Part shown: positions 49,644-59,893 of the stretch, piece by piece | How positions within the stretch are numbered: the stretch's first letter is position 1 | How the letters are laid out: every line of letters begins with the position of its first letter | Source of the DNA: Bizionia paragorgiae | Lineage (GTDB): Bacteria > Bacteroidota > Bacteroidia > Flavobacteriales > Flavobacteriaceae | DNA length: 64,000 bases | Direction: 5' to 3' | Assembly: GCF_900107625.1 (NCBI RefSeq) | Contig: NZ_FNQK01000012.1 | Span: 1-64,000, forward strand | The notes under the pieces: generated by a model | The model's input: only the letters and a program-made list of their open reading frames with translations | Told to the model about the DNA's origin: nothing | Databases searched by the model: none | Program-made: the position numbers and the translations under genes

Positions 49644-52319
49644 TTAAAATTTAAAAGTAGCGCTTGCGTTTATAACCGTTCCACTAAATCCAAATTGGCT
49701 AACTTCCCAAGGGTATTTGAAACGCCCTCCAAGGTCGGTAACAAAATCTCCTTTAGTATCCACTTCATCAGGATATACATTTAGTAAATTATTTACAAAA
49801 ATATTCGCAGATAGACTCTTGTTAAATTCATATCCAATCACCAAGTCGGTAATTACTTTACCTTTAAACGTTTGATCGTAGTCCTCGTCGTTTGTAGGTA
49901 GCGGACCGTCTCCTAGGTCGGCTCCGTTTAATCCGTTATCGGCATGGCGCCACGTTACTGATCCGAAATAGGTGTTGTTCAATCCGAAATTCCATTGGTT
50001 TAAATTGTAGTCTAAGCCAAGAAGTATTTTCGATTTTGGTCTTGAAGATGTTATTCTTGCTTGTTCTTTTCTATTAAAAATCTCGTAACCATTACTTGCT
50101 AGTAAAGCGGGAGTATCAATCTTTCCTTCAATTTTAGTGTCATTAAAATTTGCGGCTAAGGTCGCGTTTAGTTGTCCAGGTCCTAAATCTATTTTTCTGT
50201 AGTTCACTACTAAATCTACACCAGAAGTATTGGTGTTTACCGCATTTACAAAGAATTTTAAGCTGGTAATAGAGTTGTTTAATAAAACCTGCTCCACAGG
50301 ATTTGTGCTCATATTGTCGTCGTCAAACCCTATCTCACCCGTAAATAATACGCGATCGTCAACTTTTACATTATAAAAATCTGCTGATACTGTAAGATTG
50401 TTTTTTATCCTATAAGTTATCCCAGCAGAAATATTTTTAGAAGTTTCAGCCGAAAGTTGTGGTACGCCCAAATCATTTCTAATTATAGGGTCTACATTGT
50501 TAAAGGTCCCTTGGTTAGATACCGTTCCTCCAGACACTAATGTTTGTATGTTGCTTAGGTATATTTGGTGCAGTGAAGGTGCGCGAAATCCTGTGCTGTA
50601 AGACGCGCGTAATGCACCCTTATCGCCAAGTAAATAACGTCCGTTTACTTTCCAAGATGTGTTGTTTCCAAAGTCACTAAAATCTTCATACCTAAGTGCA
50701 GCTCCTATTAACAGCTTGTCTGTAGGTTCCCAATCTATTTCGCTGTAAATACCATAGTTTTCTCTTTCTGCACGTACTGCATTTTTAGGTTGTAGCCCAG
50801 GGAAGGATTGCGCGCCACTACCAGTGTAAGATTCTGGTTGTCCTGCTTCAGAATTAAATCGTTCTTTTTTAACTTCGGCTCCAAGGCCAAAACTAAAAGC
50901 GCCAACAGTTCGTGATATATCAAAGTTAGCTAAAGTGTTGCTAAAAGAGTAGCCTCCTACAGCGAATGACGTCGGACTGTTAGCCCCTAAATCTACATTT
51001 AGTGTGTTGTTAACTTCATAATCTATAGCATTTCTACCGAAGGTTCCACTTAAATCAAAATTAAAACCTGCCAATTCCCATTTTACACCGGCAGTAATGT
51101 TATTGTCTATAACGTCGGTTTCAAAAGTGGGCTGAAAACCTTGGTACTCACTATTGGCGTCGTGAAGTAGGTTGTGTGGGTCTCCTACCCAATAAGGAGC
51201 TCTGTATAAAGCAAAGCTTTTTCCAGTTCTTGAGGTTAATCCCCCAAAGGTGTAAAATTCTCCTTTTTCATTTTTAAATGGTAGCCCTGAATTAAAAAAT
51301 AAGTCGAATTTTTTTAGTTCTGGCTGACCAATAGTCATTCCTAAATCGGGATTGTTTGCAAGCCAGTTTCCCCATGTGGGGTCGTTTGCTTCAACACCAA
51401 AGAGAACATCTTTACCTGGTTCACCGGCCCGATTAGTTTCTTCTTGCTCATAATAGCCTACTGTTAAATTTAAAAAACCACGCTCTTCAATAGTGATGGC
51501 TGTATTTAAATCGACGGCATAATTAAATCCGTCACCTTCAGTTGTTACTCCGGCTTTGGCATTAACGGTGGTGTATTCTACGTTTTTCTTTAGAACCATG
51601 TTTATAACCCCTGCAATAGCATCAGAACCATATTGAGCAGAGGCCCCATCACGTAAGACTTCTATACGTTCTATGGCTGCCGCGGGGATGCTTTTTAAAT
51701 CGACACCTACTTCCCCTTTTCCTGGAGTGTCATTTATATATACTAATGCACTTTGGTTTTTACGCTTACCATTAACCAATACTAATGTTCTACTAGGGCC
51801 TAAGCCTCTTAGGTCAGCAGGGTCAAAGTGTGCGGTGGCGTCCGATATAGTTTGTTGCGTGGAATTAAATGAGGGTACTTTGTAGGTTAGCATCTTATCG
51901 ACAGTAGGTTGCCCTGTTTTTTTCATTTCAGCTAAACCAATATTGTCAATAGGCACCGGCGAATCCAAAATTGTTCGCGGTTTTGATCTGTTTCCTACTA
52001 AAATAATTTCGTCTAAAGCAACTCCATCTTGTAGGGCTATAGTTATTTGTTGGGCAGCTTCTAGAGTGATCTCTTGGCTGTTGTAGCCTACAAAGGTCAC
52101 TACTAAGGTTGCTGGGAACGCACTGACGTTAATACTAAACTCCCCTTCAAAATCGGAGGTTGTTCCGTTGCTAGTCCCTTTTTCTATAATGTTTACTCCG
52201 GGCAATGGGCTGTTAGAGCTCGCTTCGGTAATGGTTCCGGTTACCACGTTTTGTGATAAAACCCCAAGAGGTAGGAGTAGTAAAGAGAGGGTTAATGTTA
52301 ACTGGTTTTGATAATTCAT
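49644..52319 (-). CDS. TonB-dependent receptor with carboxypeptidase-like domain
   Basis: An 891-residue outer-membrane receptor. Order of parts: signal peptide (LTLSLLLLPLGVLSQ), a CarboxypepD_reg-like domain (about 25-110, GTITEASSNSPLPGVNIIEK), the plug (about 125-240, with LRGLGPSRTLVLVNGKRKNQ and IERIEVLRDGASAQYGSDAI), and the barrel to the C-terminal F. No SusD partner or catalytic gene is adjacent, so the substrate is not indicated. A single-gene unit, transcribed toward the efflux operon. It belongs to the receptor group often annotated near iron or siderophore uptake, but that is not certain. Confidence 0.9.
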   Translation of the reverse strand: MNYQNQLTLTLSLLLLPLGVLSQNVVTGTITEASSNSPLPGVNIIEKGTSNGTTSDFEGEFSINVSAFPATLVVTFVGYNSQEITLEAAQQITIALQDGVALDEIILVGNRSKPRTILDSPVPIDNIGLAEMKKTGQPTVDKMLTYKVPSFNSTQQTISDATAHFDPADLRGLGPSRTLVLVNGKRKNQSALVYINDTPGKGEVGVDLKSIPAAAIERIEVLRDGASAQYGSDAIAGVINMVLKKNVEYTTVNAKAGVTTEGDGFNYAVDLNTAITIEERGFLNLTVGYYEQEETNRAGEPGKDVLFGVEANDPTWGNWLANNPDLGMTIGQPELKKFDLFFNSGLPFKNEKGEFYTFGGLTSRTGKSFALYRAPYWVGDPHNLLHDANSEYQGFQPTFETDVIDNNITAGVKWELAGFNFDLSGTFGRNAIDYEVNNTLNVDLGANSPTSFAVGGYSFSNTLANFDISRTVGAFSFGLGAEVKKERFNSEAGQPESYTGSGAQSFPGLQPKNAVRAERENYGIYSEIDWEPTDKLLIGAALRYEDFSDFGNNTSWKVNGRYLLGDKGALRASYSTGFRAPSLHQIYLSNIQTLVSGGTVSNQGTFNNVDPIIRNDLGVPQLSAETSKNISAGITYRIKNNLTVSADFYNVKVDDRVLFTGEIGFDDDNMSTNPVEQVLLNNSITSLKFFVNAVNTNTSGVDLVVNYRKIDLGPGQLNATLAANFNDTKIEGKIDTPALLASNGYEIFNRKEQARITSSRPKSKILLGLDYNLNQWNFGLNNTYFGSVTWRHADNGLNGADLGDGPLPTNDEDYDQTFKGKVITDLVIGYEFNKSLSANIFVNNLLNVYPDEVDTKGDFVTDLGGRFKYPWEVSQFGFSGTVINASATFKF

Positions 52320-52501
52320 AATGTTAAGGGTTTATGAGTTGGTCTGGTAAAAATAAAGTAAATAAAAACAGTTTTTATTGTTTTTAATGTATTTTTTTAA
52401 CAATAATTTAGCGTTTAGTTTAAAGTTATGGGTTTAAGATTGAGTTTTGTTTAATGTTGACTCTTTTTTTTCAATATCAATTCTCATCAAATAATTAATA
52501 T

Positions 52502-52509
52502 TAAATTTG
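52502..52509 (+). promoter_or_regulatory. -7 box of aspS
   Basis: TAAATTTG fits TAnnTTTG, 18 nt before the aspS start codon. No TTG is found at the standard -33 distance. Confidence 0.5.
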
Positions 52510-52527
52510 CAGTTATAAATTTTCATT

Positions 52528-54279
52528 ATGTATAGAAGTCATACTTGTGGCGAATTAAACGCGTCGCATATAAATACGGAGGTAACCCTTTCAGGTTGGG
52601 TACAAAAATCTAGAGATAAAGGATTTATTGTTTGGGTCGATTTACGCGATCGTTACGGGATTACGCAACTTGTTTTTGATGAGGAGCGTACACCAAAAGA
52701 AATGATGGATCGCGCCCAGAAATTAGGACGTGAGTTCGTTATTCAGGTTAAAGGAACCGTAATCGAAAGGGCTTCGAAAAACCCTAATATGGCTACCGGT
52801 GATATTGAATTGCTAGTAACCGAATTAACGATCTTAAACGAATCTTTATTACCTCCTTTTACTATAGAGGATAAAACGGATGGTGGTGAAGATTTACGAA
52901 TGAAATATCGCTATTTAGATATTCGTAGAAATCCAGTTAAAAATAACTTGGTGTTTAGACATAAAGTGACACAGCAAGTAAGAAACTTCTTGTCTAACGA
53001 AGGGTTTATCGAAGTGGAGACGCCTTATTTAATAAAGTCTACTCCTGAAGGAGCGCGAGATTTCGTGGTGCCTAGTCGTATGAATGAAGGGCAGTTTTAT
53101 GCCTTGCCTCAATCGCCACAAACCTTTAAGCAACTGCTTATGGTAGGGGGTATGGATAAGTATTTTCAGATTGTAAAATGCTTTAGAGATGAAGATTTAC
53201 GTGCCGATAGACAGCCGGAGTTTACACAGATTGACTGTGAGATGGCCTTTGTTGAGCAAGAAGATATATTAAATGTATTTGAAGGGCTTACACGTCACTT
53301 ATTAAAAGAAGTTAACGGTGTAGAAATTGAAAAATTCCCTAGAATGCTATATGATGATGCGATGCGCTTGTACGGAAACGATAAGCCAGACATTCGCTTC
53401 GGAATGGAGTTTGGAGAGTTAAATGAGGTGGCGCAACACAAAGACTTTGGTGTATTTAATTCAGCAGAGTTAGTTGTTGGTATTGCGGTACCAGGGGGAA
53501 ATGCTTATACAAGAAAAGAAATCGATAAATTAATCGATTGGGTTAAGCGTCCGCAAGTGGGCGCTTTAGGAATGGTTTATTCGCGTTGTAATGACGATGG
53601 TACATTTAAATCTTCTGTAGATAAATTTTTTGATCAAGAGGATCTAGCGAAATGGGCAGACGTTACCGGTGCTAAACCTGGTGATTTGATCTGTATTCTT
53701 TCTGGTGATAAAAATAAAGTACGTGCTCAGTTAAGTGCCCTAAGAATGGAGTTAGCAGAGCGTTTAGGGTTGCGTAAGCCTAACGAATTTGCACCGTTAT
53801 GGGTTATGGATTTCCCATTATTAGAATTAGATGAAGAAACTGGGCGCTACCATGCCATGCATCACCCGTTTACTTCGCCAAAACCAGGGCAAATAGAATT
53901 GTTAGATACCAACCCTGGAGATGTTAAAGCTAATGCTTACGATTTAGTATTAAATGGTAATGAGATTGGTGGTGGATCGATTCGTATTCACGATAAAGAG
54001 ACTCAAGGAATCATGCTTAAACATTTAGGATTCTCTAAAGAGGAAGCTAAAGCGCAATTTGGTTTCCTTATGGATGCCTTCGAATATGGAGCGCCTCCAC
54101 ACGGTGGTTTAGCTTTTGGTTTAGATAGATTGGTTGCTATTTTAGGCGGACAAGAAACGATAAGAGACTTTATTGCATTCCCGAAAAATAATTCGGGTCG
54201 AGATGTAATGATCGACGCGCCTGCTGCGATAGACGAACAACAGTTAAAAGAATTAAATCTTAAATTAGATTTAAAATAG
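52528..54279 (+). CDS. aspS: Aspartyl-tRNA synthetase
   Basis: A 583-residue class II synthetase that charges tRNA(Asp). The OB-fold anticodon-binding domain (1-110) contains [20 protein letters not shown]. Motif 2 is [18 protein letters not shown], and the bacterial GAD insertion domain (about 290-410) follows. Motif 3 is [15 protein letters not shown]. Length and domain order are those of the bacterial type. A terminator follows directly. Confidence 0.97.
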   Translation: MYRSHTCGELNASHINTEVTLSGWVQKSRDKGFIVWVDLRDRYGITQLVFDEERTPKEMMDRAQKLGREFVIQVKGTVIERASKNPNMATGDIELLVTELTILNESLLPPFTIEDKTDGGEDLRMKYRYLDIRRNPVKNNLVFRHKVTQQVRNFLSNEGFIEVETPYLIKSTPEGARDFVVPSRMNEGQFYALPQSPQTFKQLLMVGGMDKYFQIVKCFRDEDLRADRQPEFTQIDCEMAFVEQEDILNVFEGLTRHLLKEVNGVEIEKFPRMLYDDAMRLYGNDKPDIRFGMEFGELNEVAQHKDFGVFNSAELVVGIAVPGGNAYTRKEIDKLIDWVKRPQVGALGMVYSRCNDDGTFKSSVDKFFDQEDLAKWADVTGAKPGDLICILSGDKNKVRAQLSALRMELAERLGLRKPNEFAPLWVMDFPLLELDEETGRYHAMHHPFTSPKPGQIELLDTNPGDVKANAYDLVLNGNEIGGGSIRIHDKETQGIMLKHLGFSKEEAKAQFGFLMDAFEYGAPPHGGLAFGLDRLVAILGGQETIRDFIAFPKNNSGRDVMIDAPAAIDEQQLKELNLKLDLK

Positions 54280-54288
54280 AATAAGATA

Positions 54289-54315
54289 AAAATCCTGCAC
54301 ATTGCAGGATTTTTT
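54289..54315 (+). terminator. Terminator after aspS
   Basis: AAAATCCTGCA (54289-54299), loop CAT, and TGCAGGATTTT (54303-54313), followed by T residues. Confidence 0.85.
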
Positions 54316-54372
54316 GATAGCTTTATGTTTTTATACAGTTTATACAACCTCTTTAATTTATGAAACACAACA

Positions 54373-56163
54373 ATGCCTGTTAATCACCCTTTATTTAAGC
54401 GCATTTTAATTTGGAGAGCAAAGCATATATCGCATAAGCACTTTGTTTACATTTTAAGTATACTAGTCGGTTTTATGTCTGGTATAGGAGCGGTTATTTT
54501 AAAAAATGCTACCCATTTTATCCAGTATTTATTAGAGATTAATTTAGTTAAAAACTGGCATCAAGCGTTTTATTTTGTGTTTCCAATTATTGGACTAGTA
54601 CTTGTATACTTAATTATTACCTATGTAATCCGACAAAAGGTAAGTCACGGTATACCTTCTACCTTATATGCGATATCTAAGCGTAAAGGGATAATGAAAC
54701 GGTATCAGATGTTGGGGTCTATTCTAACGGCACCGATAACAGTTGGATTTGGAGGGTCTGTAGGACTAGAGGGGCCAACAGTAGCCACTGGAGCAGCGAT
54801 AAGTTCTAATATTTCCAGAATGTTTAGGATGAATCAGAAAACAAAAACACTATTAATAGGTTGTGCAGCGGCAGGAGCCATGTCGTCTATATTTAAAGCG
54901 CCAATTGCGGCTATTATTTTTGCTGTGGAGGTGTTTAGTTTGGATCTTACGATAGTATCAATGCTCCCGCTGTTATTAGCGTCCCTTTCCGGAATTTTTA
55001 CCTCTTACTTCTTTTTTGGCGACGATATTTTACTACCGTTTTCTATTGAGGAAGGCTTTACCTTAACCGATATTCCATTCTATATTATTTTAGGGGTATT
55101 TTCGGCTTTAGTCTCTATTTATTTTACCGAAGTTTACGAACGTATACAAAATGTTTTTGCGCGTATAAAATCCCCTATTAAACGACTGGCACTGGGTGGC
55201 GTGGCTATTGGTGTGCTCATCTATTTTATTCCTCCGCTCTACGGTGAAGGATTCGATGTGTTAAATGCCTTAATCGCCGGAAATCCTGAAAAAGCCATAA
55301 CAAATAACATCTTTAATTTCAACCTCTCCAATAGTTGGATTGTTATAGGCTTGCTTGCCGGTTTGGTGTTGTTTAAGGTTATTGCTAGTGCCTTAACCTT
55401 TGGTGCAGGTGGTGTGGGAGGTATTTTTGCTCCAACCTTGTTTATGGGTGGTATAATGGGTAATTGCCTGGCTAAAATAGCCAATGCTAGTGGTGTCCTA
55501 AATTCTCCGATTTCCGAAAGCAACTTTACCCTAGTGGGTATGGCCGGTTTACTGGCAGGGGTTTTACATGCGCCATTAACAGCAATATTTTTAATTGCTG
55601 AACTCACAAGTGGTTACGAGTTGTTTGTGCCCTTAATGCTTACGGCAGCTATTTCTTTTGGGATTACAAAGTATTTTGTGCCTCACTCCGTGTATGCTAT
55701 GGAACTCGGTAGAAAAGGTGAGCTAATAACACACGATAAAGACCATGCCGTGTTAACCCTTATGGAAATAGAAAAAGTTATTGAAACCAATTTTGTAACC
55801 ATAAGTACCAAAATGACCTTGGGAGAGATTGTACATCAGGCGGTGGTAAAGTCTAACCGTAATATCTTTCCAGTAATTGACGAAGACTCGAAAGCACTTA
55901 AAGGTATTATTCTGTTAGATGATATTCGCTCGATAATGTTTGATCAAAGTCTTTATAACACTATTTTGGCAAGTGAGGTAATGCAAAAGCCGCCAGAGAT
56001 TATTAACTTTACATCCGATAAAATGACGGGTATCATGAAGAAGTTTCAGGATAGTGGCGCTTGGAACCTTCCAGTGGTTAAGGATGGTGTTTACGTTGGT
56101 TTTATCTCGAAATCTAAACTGTTGACAGCTTACAGACAGCAATTAATTGCCTACACAAAATAA
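54373..56163 (+). CDS. ClC-family chloride channel/transporter with CBS domains
   Basis: A 596-residue protein with the ClC fold of many membrane helices. The selectivity sequences are GSVGLEGP (128-135, with gating Glu E133) and GAGGVGGIFAPTLFMGG later; IFAVEVFSLDL holds the inner glutamate position typical of Cl-/H+ exchangers. The C-terminal part (about 465-590) has two CBS domains, which often sense nucleotides. It lies just after the aspS terminator. A small membrane protein gene follows after 4 nt and may be co-expressed. Confidence 0.92.
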   Translation: MPVNHPLFKRILIWRAKHISHKHFVYILSILVGFMSGIGAVILKNATHFIQYLLEINLVKNWHQAFYFVFPIIGLVLVYLIITYVIRQKVSHGIPSTLYAISKRKGIMKRYQMLGSILTAPITVGFGGSVGLEGPTVATGAAISSNISRMFRMNQKTKTLLIGCAAAGAMSSIFKAPIAAIIFAVEVFSLDLTIVSMLPLLLASLSGIFTSYFFFGDDILLPFSIEEGFTLTDIPFYIILGVFSALVSIYFTEVYERIQNVFARIKSPIKRLALGGVAIGVLIYFIPPLYGEGFDVLNALIAGNPEKAITNNIFNFNLSNSWIVIGLLAGLVLFKVIASALTFGAGGVGGIFAPTLFMGGIMGNCLAKIANASGVLNSPISESNFTLVGMAGLLAGVLHAPLTAIFLIAELTSGYELFVPLMLTAAISFGITKYFVPHSVYAMELGRKGELITHDKDHAVLTLMEIEKVIETNFVTISTKMTLGEIVHQAVVKSNRNIFPVIDEDSKALKGIILLDDIRSIMFDQSLYNTILASEVMQKPPEIINFTSDKMTGIMKKFQDSGAWNLPVVKDGVYVGFISKSKLLTAYRQQLIAYTK

Positions 56164-56167
56164 GATT

Positions 56168-56401
56168 ATGAAATATATTATTCTACTCGTTTTTATCGCC
56201 TGTATCACTAGTATTATTGTGGGGTACACTATAGATGTTAGCTACTCTCAAAAATTAATTGGAGGTGGTGTTCTTGGACTTTTCTTTGTGTTTATTCCTT
56301 TGTTTTCATACCACAGATGGAAAGGTAGAGACATCAAAGACTATATGATTACCAAAGAGAATTTAGATAAAATGCGCGATAATGAACGGCGTAAAAAGTA
56401 A
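56168..56401 (+). CDS. Small two-helix membrane protein
   Basis: A 77-residue protein starting at ATG 56168 (a TTG at 56147 would overlap the upstream gene). It has two membrane segments (IILLVFIACITSIIVGYTI and LIGGGVLGLFFVFIPLFSY), a short basic turn (HRWKGRDIKD) and a charged C-terminus rich in Lys, Asp and Arg. It begins 4 nt after the ClC stop codon. Its role is unknown; it may accompany the channel. Confidence 0.75.
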   Translation: MKYIILLVFIACITSIIVGYTIDVSYSQKLIGGGVLGLFFVFIPLFSYHRWKGRDIKDYMITKENLDKMRDNERRKK

Positions 56402-56503
56402 TTAGGGCATTTCTTTTTTTTTATTAAAAAAGTCGGGCTTTCGGCTATATCTTTTTTACAAAAAAGTAAAAAAGGATGCCGCATCAATCCCTAATGCGGT
56501 CCA

Positions 56504-56953
56504 TCAGTTTAAATTTCTTTTCTCGACAAAAAAACGTTTCATCAAATCAGAAGCTTCTTCAGCTAATATGCCACCTTTTATGGTTGTTTTAGGGTGGAGT
56601 TTGGTGTTTAAATTAATGCACCCTCTTTGTGGGTCGCTGGCTCCATATACTATATGTGATATCTGACTCCAGTACAACGCCCCGGCACACATTTGGCAGG
56701 GTTCTAAAGTGACGTATAAGGTGCATTGGTGCAAGTACTTTCCGCCTAAAAAATGTGAAGCTGCCGTTATAGCTTGCATTTCTGCATGGGCAGTAACATC
56801 GTTTAATAATTCGGTAAGATTATGCGCACGAGCAATTATTTTATTGTCTATAACAATAACTGCGCCTACTGGTATTTCGCCTTTTTCGAAAGCCGCTTCA
56901 GCCTCAGCTAATGCTTTTTTCATAAAATAGGTCGGGTTAAAAGGATTTTCCAT
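56504..56953 (-). CDS. tadA: tRNA adenosine(34) deaminase-like nucleoside deaminase
   Basis: A 149-residue zinc deaminase. The metal and catalytic residues are H56-A-E58 (VTAHAEMQAI) and P85-C86-Q-M-C89 (LEPCQMCAGAL). The spacing and the flanking GEIPVGAVIV fit TadA, which turns A34 of tRNA(Arg) to inosine. A related guanine or cytosine deaminase cannot be fully excluded, but the NDVTAHAEMQ signature favours TadA. A single-gene unit. Confidence 0.85.
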   Translation of the reverse strand: MENPFNPTYFMKKALAEAEAAFEKGEIPVGAVIVIDNKIIARAHNLTELLNDVTAHAEMQAITAASHFLGGKYLHQCTLYVTLEPCQMCAGALYWSQISHIVYGASDPQRGCINLNTKLHPKTTIKGGILAEEASDLMKRFFVEKRNLN

Positions 56954-56968
56954 AAGTGTAAAAATATA

Positions 56969-56998
56969 AAAAGGCAGCTAATTGCTTAGCTGCCTTTT
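56969..56998. terminator. Terminator of the M36 peptidase gene
   Basis: AAAAGGCAGCTAA (56969-56981) and TTAGCTGCCTTTT (56986-56998) are perfect inverted repeats with a TTGC loop. T-runs on both sides let it end the leftward peptidase gene. Confidence 0.88.
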
Positions 56999-57019
56999 GT
57001 GAAAATCTAATCGCAAAGA

Positions 57020-59746
57020 CTAGTTTTTGATAATCTTAGTATTAATGTTAACATTATTCCCTGTTACGTTTAGAATATACATTCCAGATTGTAACGTGCT
57101 AATGTTTAATTCCGCTTCGTTTAATAAGGTTGCTTTCTTAGATAAAACAACTCTTCCGTTAATATCAATTAAACTGATATTTACATCACCTAAGTTCTTT
57201 TTCGTGCTAATGTAAATTACATTATTTGCAGGGTTAGGGTGAATAGAGAATGCGCTTTTTGTATTAAACTCATCTACGCTTAAAGTTGTACAGTTTGCTA
57301 AGCTAGGATCTGTATCTGGTGGCGTGTTAAAATCAGCTGTTTGATCTGAAATACTAAAAACACTTCCTTGAGAAGCATTAACTCCAACCCCTCTTGCTGC
57401 AAAAACTTCCCAAATTAAACACTGGTCTTCACCTCCAGTAAGTGCATTGTCTGCTGCAAGTATAGCATCTCTCCCTTCTACAAAACCAATATTGTTACAC
57501 GGTTGCATTTTTAAACCGTCCAGTACCAATTGCATAGCTTTGTTATTTCCTCCTGTGCCATTGTATAAATCAGCATCAAAACCATATTTTTCAATGTATT
57601 TCCAAGTTAAATCCCATAATATTGTACCCCATAAAAATCCAATATTGTGAGGTATATCATTCCAGTATATAGGGGTGCCTTGTTGGTCTGTGCCAATTTG
57701 AGTGTTATCGTTAGAGTCAGCATATGTATAATCGTTCACGGCGAAGTCTGTACTGTATTTAGCAGGTCTAATGCCTTGGCCGTTAACGCCTTGTCCGTTG
57801 GAGTAAGTTGCTATTCCTCTACCCATTTCAGGGGTGTCACTGGCTTTCATTGTTACCATTAAGGCAAACCAATCAGACCAACCTTCTCCCATTTGTTCTC
57901 TTGTGTTTAAACACCCTGAATTTAAGGCACCACCCGCAAGTCTCGAAGAAATACCGTGTCCGTATTCGTGTGTTACAATACTATTATCTAAACTACCGTC
58001 CTTAAAGTAAACAGGACTTTCTACGATTGTACCGTTGATAACATCTCCGTTTTGAAGTGCGTTGATTAGCTGTATTCCATCTGCGTTATTTATAAAGATT
58101 GATGGAATTGTAAAAGCAGGGTTTGTTACCCCGTACATGTTTACGTATTGTACATAGGCAGGATCGTTTGTTGGGTTGTTGTGGTTAACTACAATTACGC
58201 CTACAGCACCCGCATCTTGAGCGTTTTGAATTTTTTGAGTAAAATTACAATTACCTCTAAGAACAACAGCGATTTTACCCGCTAGATCACTAGCATTAGT
58301 TAAAGGGTTGCAACCTTCTGTAGGAGCTGCACTACTATCATTTACCAAGGCTAAATTAGCAGTTACAGGTGTGGTTGAGGGTCCTGTAATATTTCCTGGT
58401 CCATCTGCTCCAGCAGCAGTAGAAGGTGTAGCCGCAGTAACATCTCCAAGAAGCGTTCCGCCACTGTTAATGGTTAATGGTGTTCCTAAAGATGAAGGTT
58501 GCCAAAGATACATTTGCATTCTCGGATTTAACCCGTCTGTAGGCGTTGCAAAATTAGCGTTGTTTAATCCCGATCCATCTTGCGATTGTGCAATAACATA
58601 ATCATTTCCGTTACCCGAATTTCCGTAGTTGTTTTGTTGAAAGTTACCACTTGCCTCGTCAAAACCATATTGATACCAAATATCATGCATCATATTGTTA
58701 ATATAAAACAGGTTGGTCGTAGCAACATCTTGGTACCCAACAGGCTCTTGATTCAAGTTTAAAGAGAAATTAAAATTTAATGTAGCCGTCCCATTTGGAG
58801 AAACACCAGGTGTGTCATTTCCATTTGCATCTTCATATGCCCATACATTATTACCTCTGGTAATTGTATATTCCGGACCATCATTTCCATTTATATCATG
58901 CCATCCGTATGGTGATGCGTTAAGATTTGCAGGGTCAGTAATTAATTGAATTGGTCCGTGATTTGGGCTTTCTAAAGGAAGTGCAAATACATTGTATTGA
59001 GAGCCATCAGCAGCCATTGCGTTTTCTGCTTTAAATAAGCTAAATGCGTTACTTGTTTTAGAATGTCCTGAGTGATCTGTATGACCAAATTCTCCAAAAT
59101 TACAAGATATTACCCAATCATTCATATTAATAACCTCGCCGTTAGTAGCATCTACTCGTACACTGTACCAATTTTGACCACTTAAGGCATCAATACTTAA
59201 ATCCCAAGCTAATTTTAATTCGCCACCCTCAGTTAATTGATATACTAATTTTACTGGTATATCACTGTTTGATATACTGCCTTTAGAGAACGTGTACTCG
59301 TTATTTTTAGAGTCTAATTCGCTTACGTTTCCTAAAGCCCCTAAATTGTATTCTGCGGCAGTTGAAGCTATAGCTTCTTGAGCAGATATAGTTGGGGTAA
59401 TTGTATTTATTTTTGCCGCGATATTAGAATGAAAGGCATTTGCATAATAAAATACGTAATTGTCTTTTACTGAAACACTAGATACTGCATTAAAAATTGG
59501 TACACCTTGATATGCTTGATTTACATAAACATGGTTGATTTTTGTTTTCTTTGAAAAGAAAGCATTGCTTACCTGTAAATCAGAAATGTCATTTTGTGTT
59601 AAGTTGTAATCCCCCTTGTTTTTTTGTAACCAATTTTGAATAAGAGAGCCGTATTCATTTTTGGAAAGCTCAGTTTGACAAAACCCATTTTGAGCAAAAA
59701 GAAATAGTGCTAAAAACAGAAAAGCTAAATTGTATTTTTTCTTCAT
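57020..59746 (-). CDS. Secreted fungalysin-type M36 metallopeptidase with PA and T9SS domains
   Basis: A 908-residue exoenzyme. Parts in order: signal peptide (YNLAFLFLALFLFAQNGFCQ), an FTP-type propeptide (about 30-210), the M36 catalytic domain split by a PA insert (about 430-580, containing KIAVVLRGNCNFTQKIQNA), and the zinc site HEYGH at 593-597 with E621 (MGEGWSD) as the third ligand. The C-terminus (about 830-908, FSIHPNPANNVIYIS...) is a type A sorting domain for the type IX secretion system. It should digest proteins outside the cell. A single-gene unit. Confidence 0.94.
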   Translation of the reverse strand: MKKKYNLAFLFLALFLFAQNGFCQTELSKNEYGSLIQNWLQKNKGDYNLTQNDISDLQVSNAFFSKKTKINHVYVNQAYQGVPIFNAVSSVSVKDNYVFYYANAFHSNIAAKINTITPTISAQEAIASTAAEYNLGALGNVSELDSKNNEYTFSKGSISNSDIPVKLVYQLTEGGELKLAWDLSIDALSGQNWYSVRVDATNGEVINMNDWVISCNFGEFGHTDHSGHSKTSNAFSLFKAENAMAADGSQYNVFALPLESPNHGPIQLITDPANLNASPYGWHDINGNDGPEYTITRGNNVWAYEDANGNDTPGVSPNGTATLNFNFSLNLNQEPVGYQDVATTNLFYINNMMHDIWYQYGFDEASGNFQQNNYGNSGNGNDYVIAQSQDGSGLNNANFATPTDGLNPRMQMYLWQPSSLGTPLTINSGGTLLGDVTAATPSTAAGADGPGNITGPSTTPVTANLALVNDSSAAPTEGCNPLTNASDLAGKIAVVLRGNCNFTQKIQNAQDAGAVGVIVVNHNNPTNDPAYVQYVNMYGVTNPAFTIPSIFINNADGIQLINALQNGDVINGTIVESPVYFKDGSLDNSIVTHEYGHGISSRLAGGALNSGCLNTREQMGEGWSDWFALMVTMKASDTPEMGRGIATYSNGQGVNGQGIRPAKYSTDFAVNDYTYADSNDNTQIGTDQQGTPIYWNDIPHNIGFLWGTILWDLTWKYIEKYGFDADLYNGTGGNNKAMQLVLDGLKMQPCNNIGFVEGRDAILAADNALTGGEDQCLIWEVFAARGVGVNASQGSVFSISDQTADFNTPPDTDPSLANCTTLSVDEFNTKSAFSIHPNPANNVIYISTKKNLGDVNISLIDINGRVVLSKKATLLNEAELNISTLQSGMYILNVTGNNVNINTKIIKN

Positions 59747-59893
59747 TGTTAACTAAAAATTAAAATTGTCTTAAAATTATTCCGTAAATATAGCGATGAA
59801 CTAACAATTAATATAGTTTTATGATAAATATTATATGAATTGCGCAAAATTTAACACCCATTTTTAATAGTTTTACCTAATTATTGAACTACA

